The position numbers were made by a program, and so were the translations under genes. The notes below the pieces were generated by a model, which saw only the letters and a list, made by a program, of their open reading frames with translations, searched no databases and was not told where the DNA came from. Positions 10,991-22,500 of a DNA stretch of 64,000 bases are shown here, in pieces; position 1 is the stretch's first letter, and every line of letters begins with the position of its first letter. This DNA comes from Heloderma charlesbogerti. Taxonomy: Eukaryota > Chordata > Lepidosauria > Squamata > Helodermatidae. The DNA is taken from NCBI GenBank assembly GCA_026122225.1, contig JANEZZ010001678.1, forward strand, positions 62,001 through 126,000, read 5' to 3'.

Positions 10991-11854
10991 AAAGTCTGTT
11001 ATTAGTGAGTACATTATTATTTGTACGCAAGTCTAATTGTAAACTTGGCAGCTGTCTGATTTTAATCCCACTTGACCTTTGTTGTTTAGTCAAAATCATA
11101 CAATTTATACCAGCTGCAGAATTTATTTTTGTCAAGTGCAGAATGGATACAGCAGTAATTGTGATGATGAGAGGCACTGGTGGTCTACAAAGGATACCAC
11201 CACTCCTTTTTAGGGACAGCCAGATTTTTATGTGCAGAGATTTTTAGGGAGAGGGAGAGGAGCATTCCATGATGTGAACCCTCACCTGCAATCTGAAGTC
11301 TTACAGCCCAGACACAGTTTTACCACCTCAGTGAGGACTAGGTCTTTGACATCCTGATAAGTTCACATACACATTCTACATGTTGAGTAACATGAACAGA
11401 TCAGTTATACACACAGTACCACTGACACATGTACACATATACATTCACAGTGCAGGGCTGAATAATCCCTGTTTGGGGGTGGGAGAGCAACAGGAAGGAA
11501 GCCTGCACTGAACAATGGGAGGAAATGGAGGAACTGGAAAAAAAGACCCAGCGACAGCAGAGTGAGCACATATGGCATAGTGTGGAGCAGCTTGATTCAT
11601 GGGGAAACACCCACCCAGGATTATTCTACTAACAAGACTTCTAAGGATATCTTCTATCCCTGCTGTGGAACCAGCAGCTGAGCCCACCATGACTGAGGAG
11701 GAGGGTAAGGAAAGGTAAGCATTGTCCATGTTCCAGTGGTATCCAGAACGTTCAGTCAGGGTCCAGGTACTCTAGCCTAGAAAATGCAAGGCAGAGCTTC
11801 CCTAACTGGCAGTGGGGGCAATGGGGGAAACCAAAGGCACGTTGTAGAGGCAAT

Positions 11855-12085
11855 GTAGAGCAGTGGCTGAGAGACAGTAGGAAGGACTCTGCTTCCAATC
11901 TCGCCTTTACTGTGATGTCACTAGGTGACCCTAAGCAAAGTACCCTGCCTCAGTCTTCCATCTGCAACATGGGAATAATCACACTGACCTACCTTAGACT
12001 GGTGTTGTAAGTTTCACAGCAAGATAATGTATGTGAAGGTCTTTGAACACATGGAAGTGCTATATAATGCTTGTTGTTATTGTTA
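11855..12085 (+). mobile_element. MIR-like CORE-SINE
   Basis: A tRNA-like head (GAGCAGTGGCTGAGAGACAG), CACTAGGTGACCCTAAGCAA, CTGCCTCAGTCTTCCATCTG and a TGTATGTGAAGGTCTTTGAA to CTATATAATGCTTGTTGTTA tail follow the MIR layout in order. Confidence 0.75.
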
Positions 12086-12310
12086 TGTCATTATCATCAT
12101 GGTGGAGAGGAATTTGTGTGCTAAAGGGTCCTTTAAACCACGAACAAAATATTTGACGCCCAGCCAAATGTTCTGTATGGGATAGTGACCCACATGTCTG
12201 ACAATAACGGTGGACAGAAGATAGACTGTGGTCCACTGCTGGTCCACCTAACACCTGAGATGCTTACAAAGTATGGTAGACTATGATTGCATCCTGATGA
12301 GGCTTTTATG

Positions 12311-12793
12311 CAGGGTCAGCCCACCCATGAAGCAGGATGAGGCACCTGCATCAGGCAGTGGAGCAGGAGGAGGGGTGAAGTGCGCAGCTCCACTGTGCTC
12401 CCCCCACCTCCGACAGGAGGGCCCGCTGCCACGGCCTCCAGCAGGTGCTCTAGAGAGCCCTGCCAGATGCTGTCCTGCCATGGCATTTGCCGCACCAAGG
12501 TGGGACTCTCTAGAACAGGTGGGGCTCTCTGGAGCAGCCACCCGCCCTCTCCTTCCCTCATTGCATGTAGCCAGAGGAAGCGGCTGTGGAGTTCTCGCAA
12601 GACCCGCAGGATAGGTACAAACTCTTGCAAGAGCCCTGCACCTGCTTCTTCCAGCCACAAGACTCTCCACAGAGCCAACATGGTGGCAGCAAAGGTAAAG
12701 GTAAGGGCAGCATGGGGGGCGGGGGGGGAGGCGGGCGGAATGGGCATTTCTTCTCTCTTGCCTCAGACAGCTGGAGACCTTGTGCCGGGCCTG
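12311..12793. mobile_element. hAT-like MITE (483 bp) with perfect 8-bp duplication
   Basis: Left terminus CAGGGTCAGCCC and right terminus GCCGGGCCTG form the short inverted repeat of hAT elements. CTTTTATG is repeated exactly at 12303-12310 and 12794-12801. The interior is GC-rich, giving spurious ORFs on both strands. Confidence 0.85.
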
Positions 12794-12822
12794 CTTTTAT
12801 GACACCATCATTCATAGACGAT

Positions 12823-13191
12823 GAGCATTTCTACATGAGTTATTTAATGCATGCTCGTGATTGGCCACTCACGGAAGTTTGTGGGTCCATTATATGATGT
12901 TGGCAACACCCAGGGACCCTCCTGTGCTTTTTCCGGTTTACTCTGTTGTAACCCCCCCCCCCTCAAATAATCAGCTTTTAAAAAAATACAGTTTAATATG
13001 GGATATACTGCTATTTTTCAGCCACAAGATGGCACTGTTTTCACTGAAAAATATAGAAAGCTCTGGGAAGGCGGCTGAGAAAGAGCATTTTGTCACATTC
13101 CTCATCTAAGGGGCCAGTCCTCATTGCACCACAGCAATGGAAGCAAAATGCTCCAGGGGCTCCCAGATTTTCCTTTAATATAGAGGTACCC
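12823..13191. mobile_element. MITE of the CTCF-motif family
   Basis: Starts GAGCATTTCTACATGAG followed by ATGCATGCTCGTGATTGG and ends TTTAATATAGAGGTACCC, complementary termini as at 37476-37865. The duplication is not clear here. Confidence 0.6.
13022..13037 (+). promoter_or_regulatory. CTCF-like motif inside MITE
   Basis: CCACAAGATGGCACTG matches the core CCASYAGRKGGCRSYR at all but one position (A for Y at position 5). Confidence 0.35.
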
Positions 13192-13335
13192 AGTGTCTTC
13201 TACTCGCAATTCTCCTATGTTTCCCCACCATTTCTTCTGTCTTTTTCCTTACTGCAGAAAATCTGTTAAGGAAAAAAAGACTGAATAACTGCACAATGCC
13301 TCTTGGTTGCTAGTGCTGGGAGCCCTCCTTCTGGA
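13192..13335 (-). mobile_element. Short 'CTTCCAGA' MITE, reverse copy
   Basis: The complement of the family at 9641-9850, including CTTCTGTCTTTTTCCTTAC and GCTAGTGCTGGGAGCCCTCC. It abuts the MITE to its left. Confidence 0.55.
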
Positions 13336-13597
13336 AAAGCCCTAAGTAGACCTTGGTCCACGAAAACTCACACCATTATAAATTTGTTTATCTTTATGGT
13401 GCCACAAGACTTCCTAATGTTTCAGCAAGGCTTAAATAATTTCTTAAGTAAAAGTGCTTTCTCAGGATCATTTAAGGCAGACTAATTATGCCATAACGGA
13501 TCCTAAGTGTGCACCCTGGCTTTGTTAATTTAACACACATTGATGGACTACGGGGATTTATGTTTGTGTGTGCCCACATGTGTATGTAGGTGTTTTG

Positions 13598-14070
13598 GGG
13601 AGCAATCCTATCTAGATAGGTGGCTGCCTCTGAACTCGGAGGCAACCGCCTATCCAAAGCAGGGCAGGAGAAGCACAGAGGTGATCGTTCCCTCTGTGCT
13701 TCTCCTGCCCTGCTTTTTGGCTAGACAGCCGATTGCAGCTGTCTAGCTGCGGGAGGATGGAGTGGGGAAGGAGGCTGCTGTACGACACATACATACACAT
13801 ACGACACATACATACACATAGGATGTGTCGTACGGGCAGTTACGCTCTCCCCGCCCCAGAACTCCCCCAGCCACACCCCTTTCCATCAGTTCCGGGCTCC
13901 TCTTGTGAGCGCGGAGGACAGGGCTGTTCCACGCTGCCTCAGAGGCAACGCAGCAGTGGGGGGAGGTCAGTTCTCCAGGAACTGACCTCGAAGCACAGGC
14001 TCCAAGTCGGTTCCCAGAAAACAACATATCTCATGGCCGTCTAACCGCTGTCTATCATAGGATTGCTCCC
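13598..14070. mobile_element. MITE with GGGAGCAATCCTAT termini
   Basis: GGGAGCAATCCTATC at the left is complementary to ATAGGATTGCTCCC at the right. The inner left part holds a strong hairpin: AGCAGGGCAGGAGAAGCACA and its complement about 30 bases on. Relatives lie at 22258-22654, about 33530-33894 and 50641-50880. TTA follows the right end. Confidence 0.7.
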
Positions 14071-14117
14071 TTAAAGTAGGCCATGGAACACTGAAGTGAG
14101 ACTACCTCATTTTAGAT

Positions 14118-14365
14118 GATAGGAATTGTCTTGCTTGGTTAGATCAGAACCCATCTAGCCCAGCATTCTGTTTCCATCACTGGACAGCCAGATGCCCCTA
14201 GGAAGCTCACAGACGAGGCATGAAGGCCACCGCCGTTGTTTGCCCCCAGCATCTGATATTCAGGGGTGTGCTGTTTCTGTACATGGAAGTTGGATTTAGT
14301 CACCATGGCTAATAACAGTCAATAGTTCATGAATTTGCCTAATCCTTTTTCAGGCTAGGGCAGAG
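14118..14365 (+). repeat. Interspersed repeat (same type as 7851-7935)
   Basis: GGTTAGATCAGAACCCATCT, CCAGCATTCTGTTTCC, CAGCCAGATGCCCCTAGG and TGAATTTGCCTAATCCTTTT occur in the order of a repeat I know from squamate sequence. The family is not named with confidence. Confidence 0.5.
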
Positions 14366-15407
14366 CTGCGTATGCATTGCACACGCACGTTTGTAACCAT
14401 GTCTGCAGGAGGGATTTGGACCTGAGAAGCCGTGGAGGAAGGGTGTTCAATCCTTTTCCTACCCACCATGTACAGTGTTGCTGCCACCACCACTACCTCT
14501 GCCGCTGCTGCAAGGAGGTTGATTAATCAGGAGTGCAGACTCTCCAGGGAGGAGACCAGCCAGCTCCAGATTTAGACTAACTATTCTTAAAGACAAAGGT
14601 ATGCAAATGAAAGTAACTGGTCTCTATCTAGTAGCAGAAAGTAGAGTGGCTTTTGAGAGGGAGCTGCTCTGACCAAAAAGCAGGGAAGGCTTCTGTTGGC
14701 AAAGCAGTGGGGTAGCCCGCCTAGCAGCCTGGATGCTGTGTTGCTGGCTGGCTGTGTGCAGGAGGTTCTTGCTGTGTGTGACTCACAGTTCGCTGACCTC
14801 TCTCATGCCCTCAACCAGCGGAAGGCAGATTACAGCAGCGCCTTTCCAGCCACAAGCCCCTCCCCATATGGGTCAGTATCAGAGTTCCTCCCCCTGGGAG
14901 AATCTCACTCCAGCCACAAGCCTGTTATTGCGTTCTCAGATGGATCTGTACCTTTATTCACAGAGGATGGGAATCTGAATGCCCCGCCTACACTCCCATG
15001 GAAAAACACAGAGAGTAAAGGCTCTGTAGTTCTCAGTACTACAGAGATTGCAGATGGATGCAGAATCAGGATCAAGTGTCTGCATGGGGTCGACTTTTAT
15101 GTGGATTCAGTTGCCAGCCCTCTCTCCCTGGGGAAGGGAATCTTCTGGGTGAGACCATTACAGCTCTCAAGGAGCTTTTGGCATAAATGGGATGCTGGCC
15201 ATGGGGGCTAGGCTAGAGGAAGGACAATTTGAGCTGTTGGTTTGAGCCGAGGGCGTATGATCCCTCTTATCTCCATGAACTGGAGACTAGCGTGGAAATG
15301 CAGACTGGGGCATCTGATGCACTTTCTCTTCTCCCTTGCTCCCAGTTCCAGATGCTGCTGCTGGCTTTCTATGCTAGACTTTTCACTGCTTCCTTTGGTT
15401 CCCACAG
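14366..15407 (+). other. ARAP3 upstream/5' region with an unexplained 171-codon ORF
   Basis: An open frame at 14696-15211 has no recognised domain and no link in frame to the ARAP3 start. A GTGAGA at 15150 could act as a splice donor, so part of this stretch might be a non-coding first exon. No TATA box or CpG-rich promoter was recognised. Confidence 0.25.
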
Positions 15408-15449
15408 ATGGTAGGCTGAAAAAGCTCCTTCCTTCCTTGCCAAGGGGAC
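15408..15449 (+). other. ARAP3: ARAP3 5' UTR part of first coding exon
   Basis: A pyrimidine-rich acceptor ending CCCACAG at 15407 opens this exon. An ATG on its first bases is followed two codons later by TGA (15417-15419), in frame with the main start at 15450. ATG 15450 is therefore the first usable start after an in-frame stop, with G at -3. Upstream non-coding exon(s) and the promoter were not identified. Confidence 0.6.
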
Positions 15450-16522
15450 ATGCACCCTCAGTGCTGTGTGGACTCTGACATTACAGACTGGCTGGCCATC
15501 ATTCATCTGGAGAGATACCGGGATACCTTCAGGCAGAACGGGTATGGCTTGGTGAGAGATGTGATCTCTCTCGGCAAGGAGGACCTACAGAAGTTGGGCA
15601 TCAATGCTACTGGGCACCGCAAAAGGATTCTGAATTTAATGCAACGAACTCGGATGCTGGTTGGGATCCAAAGTGGGCAGATGGCAGGAAATGCCTGTCA
15701 CAAATCTGGCAAATGTGCAGATTCTCTGGATCAGCCTAAAACAGAGGAGAAGAATGATGTTGGCACAAAAAAAGAAGTCATCACGGAAACTGTTTCTGGC
15801 CCTGGGGTTGACCATGACTCAGCAGATCACAGCCAACACCCACCATCAAGTAAGGAACCAACTCCTCTTATGGCCAGGCCGGTACCCAAACCCAGAACTG
15901 TGTTCCCTCTTGCACACCGAGCAGCCAACCCAGAGCAAGTCCCATTGTTGCCACCACAAACAGCGGTACCTATTTGTAAGCCCACTTGTTTCTCTGAACA
16001 ACCTCCAGGAACATTCATTATCCTCAAGGGATTTGATCCAGGGGAAAGCACCACCGATGCTGAGAGGCTTGAGATCACCCCAGAGCACCAGGCTGGGCCA
16101 GGAGATAAAGTCCCAGGCATTGTCCTGCCACTTCCGAGCAGGCCAAGGGAGAGTAACGCAGATGGTGTTCTGTGGTCTTTTGTTCCTGTGAATGAAATGA
16201 GCAGTGAGGTCAAGAGTGTGGATGAGAGCCCATTTTCTTCCATCCCTATTTGTTTCACCTCTGAGAGCCCGTCTGTGAGCACCAGTCCAACAGCGTCCAT
16301 TCCAGCTGCTACCAAAGTACAGAGAGAGCCCTTACTGCCTCCTCCTGCTGTCAACCAGTCAGCCTTTCCAGAGACTAGGAAAGAGATGGTGTCAGATATT
16401 ACTGTGCTCTTGCCAATGCCAGCTCAGAGCATGGCAGGGAAGGAGACTCTGCGGAGCCAGTCCAGCCCACCGTGCTCTGGTCTACCCATGCAGAATGGGA
16501 CTGCGGCCACCGAGGATGCCAA
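15450..16522 (+). CDS. ARAP3: ARAP3 exon 1: SAM domain and proline-rich linker
   Basis: Encodes residues 1-357, ending in phase 2 at donor GTGAGT. Residues about 5-70 form a SAM domain ([13 protein letters not shown], then [10 protein letters not shown]), the helix bundle that in mammalian ARAP3 binds the SAM domain of SHIP2. PVPKPRT at 144-150 is a PxxPR-type ligand for SH3 proteins, as in CIN85/CD2AP partners. The rest is Pro/Ser/Glu-rich and looks disordered. At 1073 nt this is by far the largest exon and the main source of extra length over mammalian ARAP3. Confidence 0.93.
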
Positions 16523-19500
16523 GTGAGTGGACATGCTCCTCCTGGCAGTACAGCATATCCTCGTTCAGGAAGCCTGAGGAAGGTGCTCGGGCAGAGTGCG
16601 GGGGGGGGGGCATGGCAGTCTCAGACAATGTCCCTGCTTAGTTCTGCACCCCACCTCCTTTGGAATCTCTGAATGGATTCCAGTGGGGCCTTGCAGCCAG
16701 ACAGTTTGCCTCAGTGGTGCATAGGTCAAGGGGGTATGTGGGCTGGAGCAAAGGCCTTCCCGCGTCCTGGGAATGCACACTTGTATTGCTAATAAGCAGC
16801 GTTCCACAACTGCGGCACCCAGCATGCAAGGGACGTATGTCTCATATGTTGGCAAGAGGGCGGCATGGAGCTGCATCCTGAGGCCAGCAGATTTTGCTGG
16901 TATTGTGCATTCTCCTTTCCCCACAGCCAGAAAGAGTCTTAGCGGTCAGAAGGGTCAGGTGGGAGTGTTATGAATGCGTCATTTAAGGTGCCTGGCTGTT
17001 GCTTCCCAGGGATGGGGTTAATAAAGGTGCGCATTCTCACAGGCTCCCAAGTCTAGCCCTGTAGTACAGACCCCTGAGGACTGGCAGACTAGAAATCTAA
17101 AGTGAAAACCTGCTTTGTTATCTGCCAGTTCTAGGAAAAGGTTTGCGTAAAGTCAGTGGTCTGCAGTTGGAAATTCACTAACTCAGGAAGAAGCGAAATG
17201 TAACAACAACATAGATGGATTTTTATGGATGAAATTTTATTTTTAATTATTTTTGTAAGCTGCTCTGAGCAACTTATCTGATTAAGCAGGCGTATCAATT
17301 AATAAAACCAAACCACTGTGTTGGCAATAGGGTAGAAGAAATGCTAGCATGAAAGGAGACAGCTTGTGTGGAGGTGCTGAATATGAAGTTTGGTTCCTTG
17401 GCCCAGTGGTAGCATGAAGGGGATGAGAAGTGATGATATGGGTAGTGATTCCAAGAATACATGGCTGGCAAAATGTAGGCAAAGCTCAAATGAGATCTGT
17501 AACATGGCATGCCTCCTGGACTACTCTCTCTTCCCCATCCTCGCAGCTCCCTGGGACCGTTCTGCCTGGATCTGCACCACACACCGCAGGGACTTGCCAG
17601 CGGATCAGGTGAGAGTGAAGCCTGTAGTTCTCTTGGGGAGGCACAGGAGGAGAGGGATTTCTCGCCTGCTATTGTGAATGTAAGAGCCAGGGTGAAGGTT
17701 TCAGTGCCCTCTTTCCTGTGTCTCCTTAGCTAATATGATGTGGGAACAGCTAGAGCCACATCAAACTTATGCACTAATGAGGGGAGGGGAGGGGAGGGGA
17801 GGGGATGTGACACAGGGTGCTTCCAGATGGAGGGCTCCGAGCACTACTAATCCAAAGGCACTGTGCAGCTCCCTCCTTCACAGGATTTCTGTGGTAAGAA
17901 AAAAGACAGAAGAACCAGTGGGGACACATGGGGGGGGGTTTACAGGTGGAAGACATCATCATCTGGAGCAAATAGCCTACTGTCCCTCATCTTACCTGTT
18001 TTGCCCTTTGCTGAGGAAAGTGGGGACCCTTCTCCCTGCCTCTGTCACTTGGGCACTCACCACGGCCTCTCCAACTTTTCCTTACCCACAGGCCCTGTGG
18101 AGGAGTCCATCAGCCCCTATTGTGAGAGCAGGTTTGGACATTATTGGTCTACCCAGGAGCAGGTGAGCAGAGCTTGGGCCATTTTCCTCACTATGCAGCT
18201 CCTGTCCAGGCAGTAACTACCCCTGTATTTTCTGAGCCACACAGAAAATTTGTGTTTTGGGGAGGCTATATAAATATAATAAATAAATGCACATTGCACA
18301 TTAGGGCAAAAAAAGAGAAGGACCCTCCCACACACACACACACACACACACACCGTCTATAAGCTGATGGAGTTGGGACAGGCTGTGAGGATACCATGGA
18401 AAGGGATTTTGGAGTTGTGTTGGATAGCTCACGGAAAATAACTCAGTGTTCTGGGGCTGTGAATACAAGAAATTTTATTCCGTAAAGGACTGATAATAAA
18501 CCAGTAATCATCACCCTGACACCATATCAATTTATGTTGCTGAGGACAATCAAGGGGTGTGGCCGACCCCTTCACACCCTGTTTCTGAGCTTCCTAAGGC
18601 GTCTGTCTGGCCACTGTTGGACTAGGGATATAAACTTGAAGCTAGACTAGGGATGGGGGAGAATTGAACTTGGTTCATTTTTTGGATAAGAACTTGCCAA
18701 ATTCACCAATGTCTTCATAAACAAGACAAAAAAAACTTGAGATTTTAAAAAATTGAATGTGAAAGGAAACAAAACTGACAGATTCATCATCCCTAAGCTA
18801 GACAAGATGGACCTCCAGCAAGACATCCATTTGTGCACAGAGCCAGGAGCTTGCTCAGCACCGGACAAAAGCCCCCAGTCATGGTTCTGTCTCCTAAACA
18901 TTCTGCTCCCATTCTTTTGCCAGGGTGCAGCATCTCTTGAAGGGCAAGAATACGAAGAGGTGCCAGAATATGCCCCAAGCCAGAGACAAGAAGGGGCCAC
19001 GTAAGTAGTCTTAACTGCACTTCTGTCTCTACGTCTTATCTCTATTCCACCTATGGAAAAGAGGGCTGTATGGGAGCAGGGACTTGCCTGGAAAGGTGGT
19101 TTCTCTCTTTTGGTACAACCTACAGAGATGGCCACTGGGTACTGTGGGGCAATTCTAGGTGCTGCCCTCTGTGGGCAGTGAGGTGATGGCGCCAGTGGTG
19201 GTTGCCTGTCTTTGGTGTAAGACCAGAAGGCAGAGAGGGACTTGCAGGACCAGCCAGGACTAGCTCTGTGCTGCAGAGAGGGAGGTAGCTGCCCTTTCTA
19301 GCACCCGCCCTGCCAGATGTAATGAGGAGTGCAGGGGGAGCAGGATAGAGCCCTCCACTTGCAGGCTACCACAAGACTCACGGCTCCTCTTCCCTGCTTC
19401 TTTGTCTCTAGTGCCCTGCCAAAGGGCATCTAGAAAGGAACAGGATATGAGGACGGCCCCTTTACTGAGGTACTGAGGAGCACCTTTGTTGACCGGGGGG

Positions 19501-22500
19501 CTGGCAAGCCCCCAGCGGCAGTGGGAGAGGGACGACTTTGCTTTTTCTTGTAGTGAGCTGTTTGTGCTTCATGTTATCCATTTTTTTCAGGAGCAGAAGC
19601 ACCAAGGCTGAAGAAAAGAGCCAAGCTGCTAAGAGGGAGGCTGCCCTCATCAGCCGCATTGCCCAGAGCGAGATCGAGGGCTACTCCACTGTGGAGGCTC
19701 CAGGGGCCAAAGACCCTCCCTTCAGACTCTCTGACCACCTGTATCCCAAGGAAATGTTAGAAGACTTGACCATCTCCCCCTATGCCAGCTACACCTCACT
19801 GTCCGAGCGACCATCCACTGTGCTCACGGGCTGGCTAGACAAGCTGTCTCCACAGGGGTAGGTGGCTGGCTGGAAGAAAGCAGCATGGTGAGGAAAATGG
19901 CCCAGGGCAGATCCTGGGCGGAAATGGATGGTGTGTTTGCTTGCATCTGTTATTGGCCTCTTTTCCAATAAATTGCCCAAAGCAATTGGCACAATTAAAA
20001 GTATCAGTGAAGCCCTGGAAATAGCATGACACAGGTTTAAATAAAAACAGCAGCAAAAGGTTGACACACCTGTTTTAGCACTGGTAAATGGAAAAGTCCT
20101 GGCCAGTCACTCCCCAAGGAGTTTCTAGCAGGATAAATGTTGGGGATCACACATGCCTAGTCAGGAGGCCCTTTCTCCCTAATCCCAGGCTTTTGAGAAG
20201 AGGCTGGGGCCCCTCCACGAAGGTAATATACTCTGCACATATTCAGAGTACGGCTGCAAGCTTTAATGAGTAAATGAAACGAGTCAAGATTTCATGGATT
20301 AATTAGTGAAGGTAAATTTTAATAAGCTGTTAGGAACTTAAATCCTTTATTTTTTAGGCTGTTTTCCTTCTTACAGTGAGTGGTAGCTTTTATTGGTTAG
20401 AGCTTAAGTCCATATATGTAAATGTATTTATTTATTTAATTTCTATACTGCCCAATAGCCAAAGCTTTCTGGGTGGTTCACAAAAATTAGCTTCAGGAGA
20501 GGGCCATCTGGAGGAGAGAAGCTAGATGTGGGGCTGGTGCATTCCCCATTCACTCCCCCCCCCCGCACTACTTCGCTGATCCAAATTCCCCCTACCTCAA
20601 AGGTGCCTTTGCCTAGAAAAACTGGCCATTGGGGGGTTGTCACATATGTTTCTGTTACTGTGTACATTCAAACACTAAGTTTTATTTCATAACGTCACTT
20701 ACATAAAGGTTTTGGTAATATGCTGTGTAATTAATGCATTTGAATATGATTAATATGGTTAATCAAAAAGGTAAATACTTTTTATTCTTCAGCATTAGTT
20801 GAGAGGCACACTGTTCTAGGGCTGAAACATTTTCAGTGATAAGCTTTAAAGGCAGATTGTAGGACTGAGCCCTGCCGATGTCACAACCCTGTGCCCCAAC
20901 AGTCCTTTCATAAGCTCCAGCAATGTAGTGGGGTGGCCCTGGTGAAGGGCTCTGGACTCAATGGGCTCCCCTTTCATTCTCAATAGGAATTACGTCTTCC
21001 AGCGACGCTTCATCAGATTCGATGGGAAAAAACTCATGTATTTTAACAACGAGAAGGTGGGAGCAGAATAACAGAAACTCTGGCTGCTAAACACAACATG
21101 TTTGGGGGCCTCATGGGCCTGGAGGCAAAGACAGAAGAAAAAGCACTGGGAAAAGCAGTGGCAGGTCCTAGTTAATTGGGGATAGAAGGGTGAGCCCGCC
21201 TTCTGTGGGGAGGTGGCATGGCAGTGGAAGGGCGAGGCGCTCCCCAGCTATTTCAGTATGCCTTGAAGTGCATGAACCGCCCTCCTGCCCCTTTCCATCT
21301 GAGGAGGGTGGTAAAACTAGATTATCAGTTCAGCTGGAACCAAGTTTTGGTGGGAAAATGTCAACGTGAAACTCTCTGCATGCTTGGGCTCTTGCAGGAG
21401 CCGTATCCAAAAGGCGTGGTCCCTCTCCCTGTCATTGACATGGTGCGCTCCACCAAGGACAACAAATTCCAAGTCGTCACTAGGCACAGGGTCTTTGTCT
21501 TCCGAGCTGAAAGTGAGGGTGAGAAATTCCATCCTGAACCTGCCCCTCCCCCCTCCTAAAAAATATTTTTATTAAGTTTTATGTAACCAAGAACATAAAC
21601 TGTAACATTCAATCAATAACCATAGGCATGTTTGATACAAAAATTACCATCTGAGCTATACAGTGGAAATTGCTCTATATGTTAGAGCATGAGGTGATAT
21701 AACTGATAAAATATATATAAAACCATCCTTTTCGCTGTCCAGTCAAAATAGTCCATTCGCCTAGGATATCATTCCATAATGAGCCATGTGTATTTGGCGG
21801 TTTGATCCATTGTTATATTTGATGGAGTAATCTCTAAAGTCACACCAGGTAATGTCACTGCTGGCCCTTATCCTCCTGGTGGAAGCCGCATCTGGCCCCT
21901 TTCATTCTGGCCCTCATTTGGGGGTTGGGAAAGTGCAGCGAGGGATGACAGTTCCTTGGGGTTTGCACATGAGGCTTCTGCCAGTTCCTGGCAGAAGTAG
22001 CTTTCAAAAGCGTGCTGTCACCCCTGCAGCCCAGCGAAACGAATGGTGCAGCACTCTGCAGCAGAAAGTGACTGAGCAGCGGCTGCTTTGTCCCCGGCCA
22101 TGCCTCAGCAGCAGAACCCACTTCCAGAAGTTTGGCTACCTTGAACTCAAGGGCTACAAATCCAAGCTATTTGTGGTGCTTATCTTGGCAGAGATGTGGC
22201 TGTACAAAAGTGAGCAGGTGAGTGCCAGAACCTTCCAGCATTAGGAGCCCCTATCAAGGGCACAATCCTATCAGTTGCATCCTCGATGATCGGAAGGCCC
22301 CAAACTCAGAGACGTCTGGTCATCCAATGCTAGGCAGGAGGAGTGGTGGAGGCGGCCTTTGCCCCTTCGTCCTCCTGCCATGCATTTTTTTTATAGATGG
22401 ACTTTTTTTCTTCTAGCAACGGTGCTTCAGAGTGGGGGGAAGGAGGTTGGGGAGGCCTCAGGATCACGCCTCTCCAGTCTCCTTCCCTCCCTGCCCACCG

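Noticed and set aside
12273..12815. Several ORFs of 85-143 codons on both strands
   Set aside because: They lie within the GC-rich interior of a hAT-like MITE with exact duplications. Overlapping open frames in all directions reflect composition.
15827..16354. 175-codon minus-strand ORF
   Set aside because: It is the antisense shadow of ARAP3 exon 1 and has no domain.
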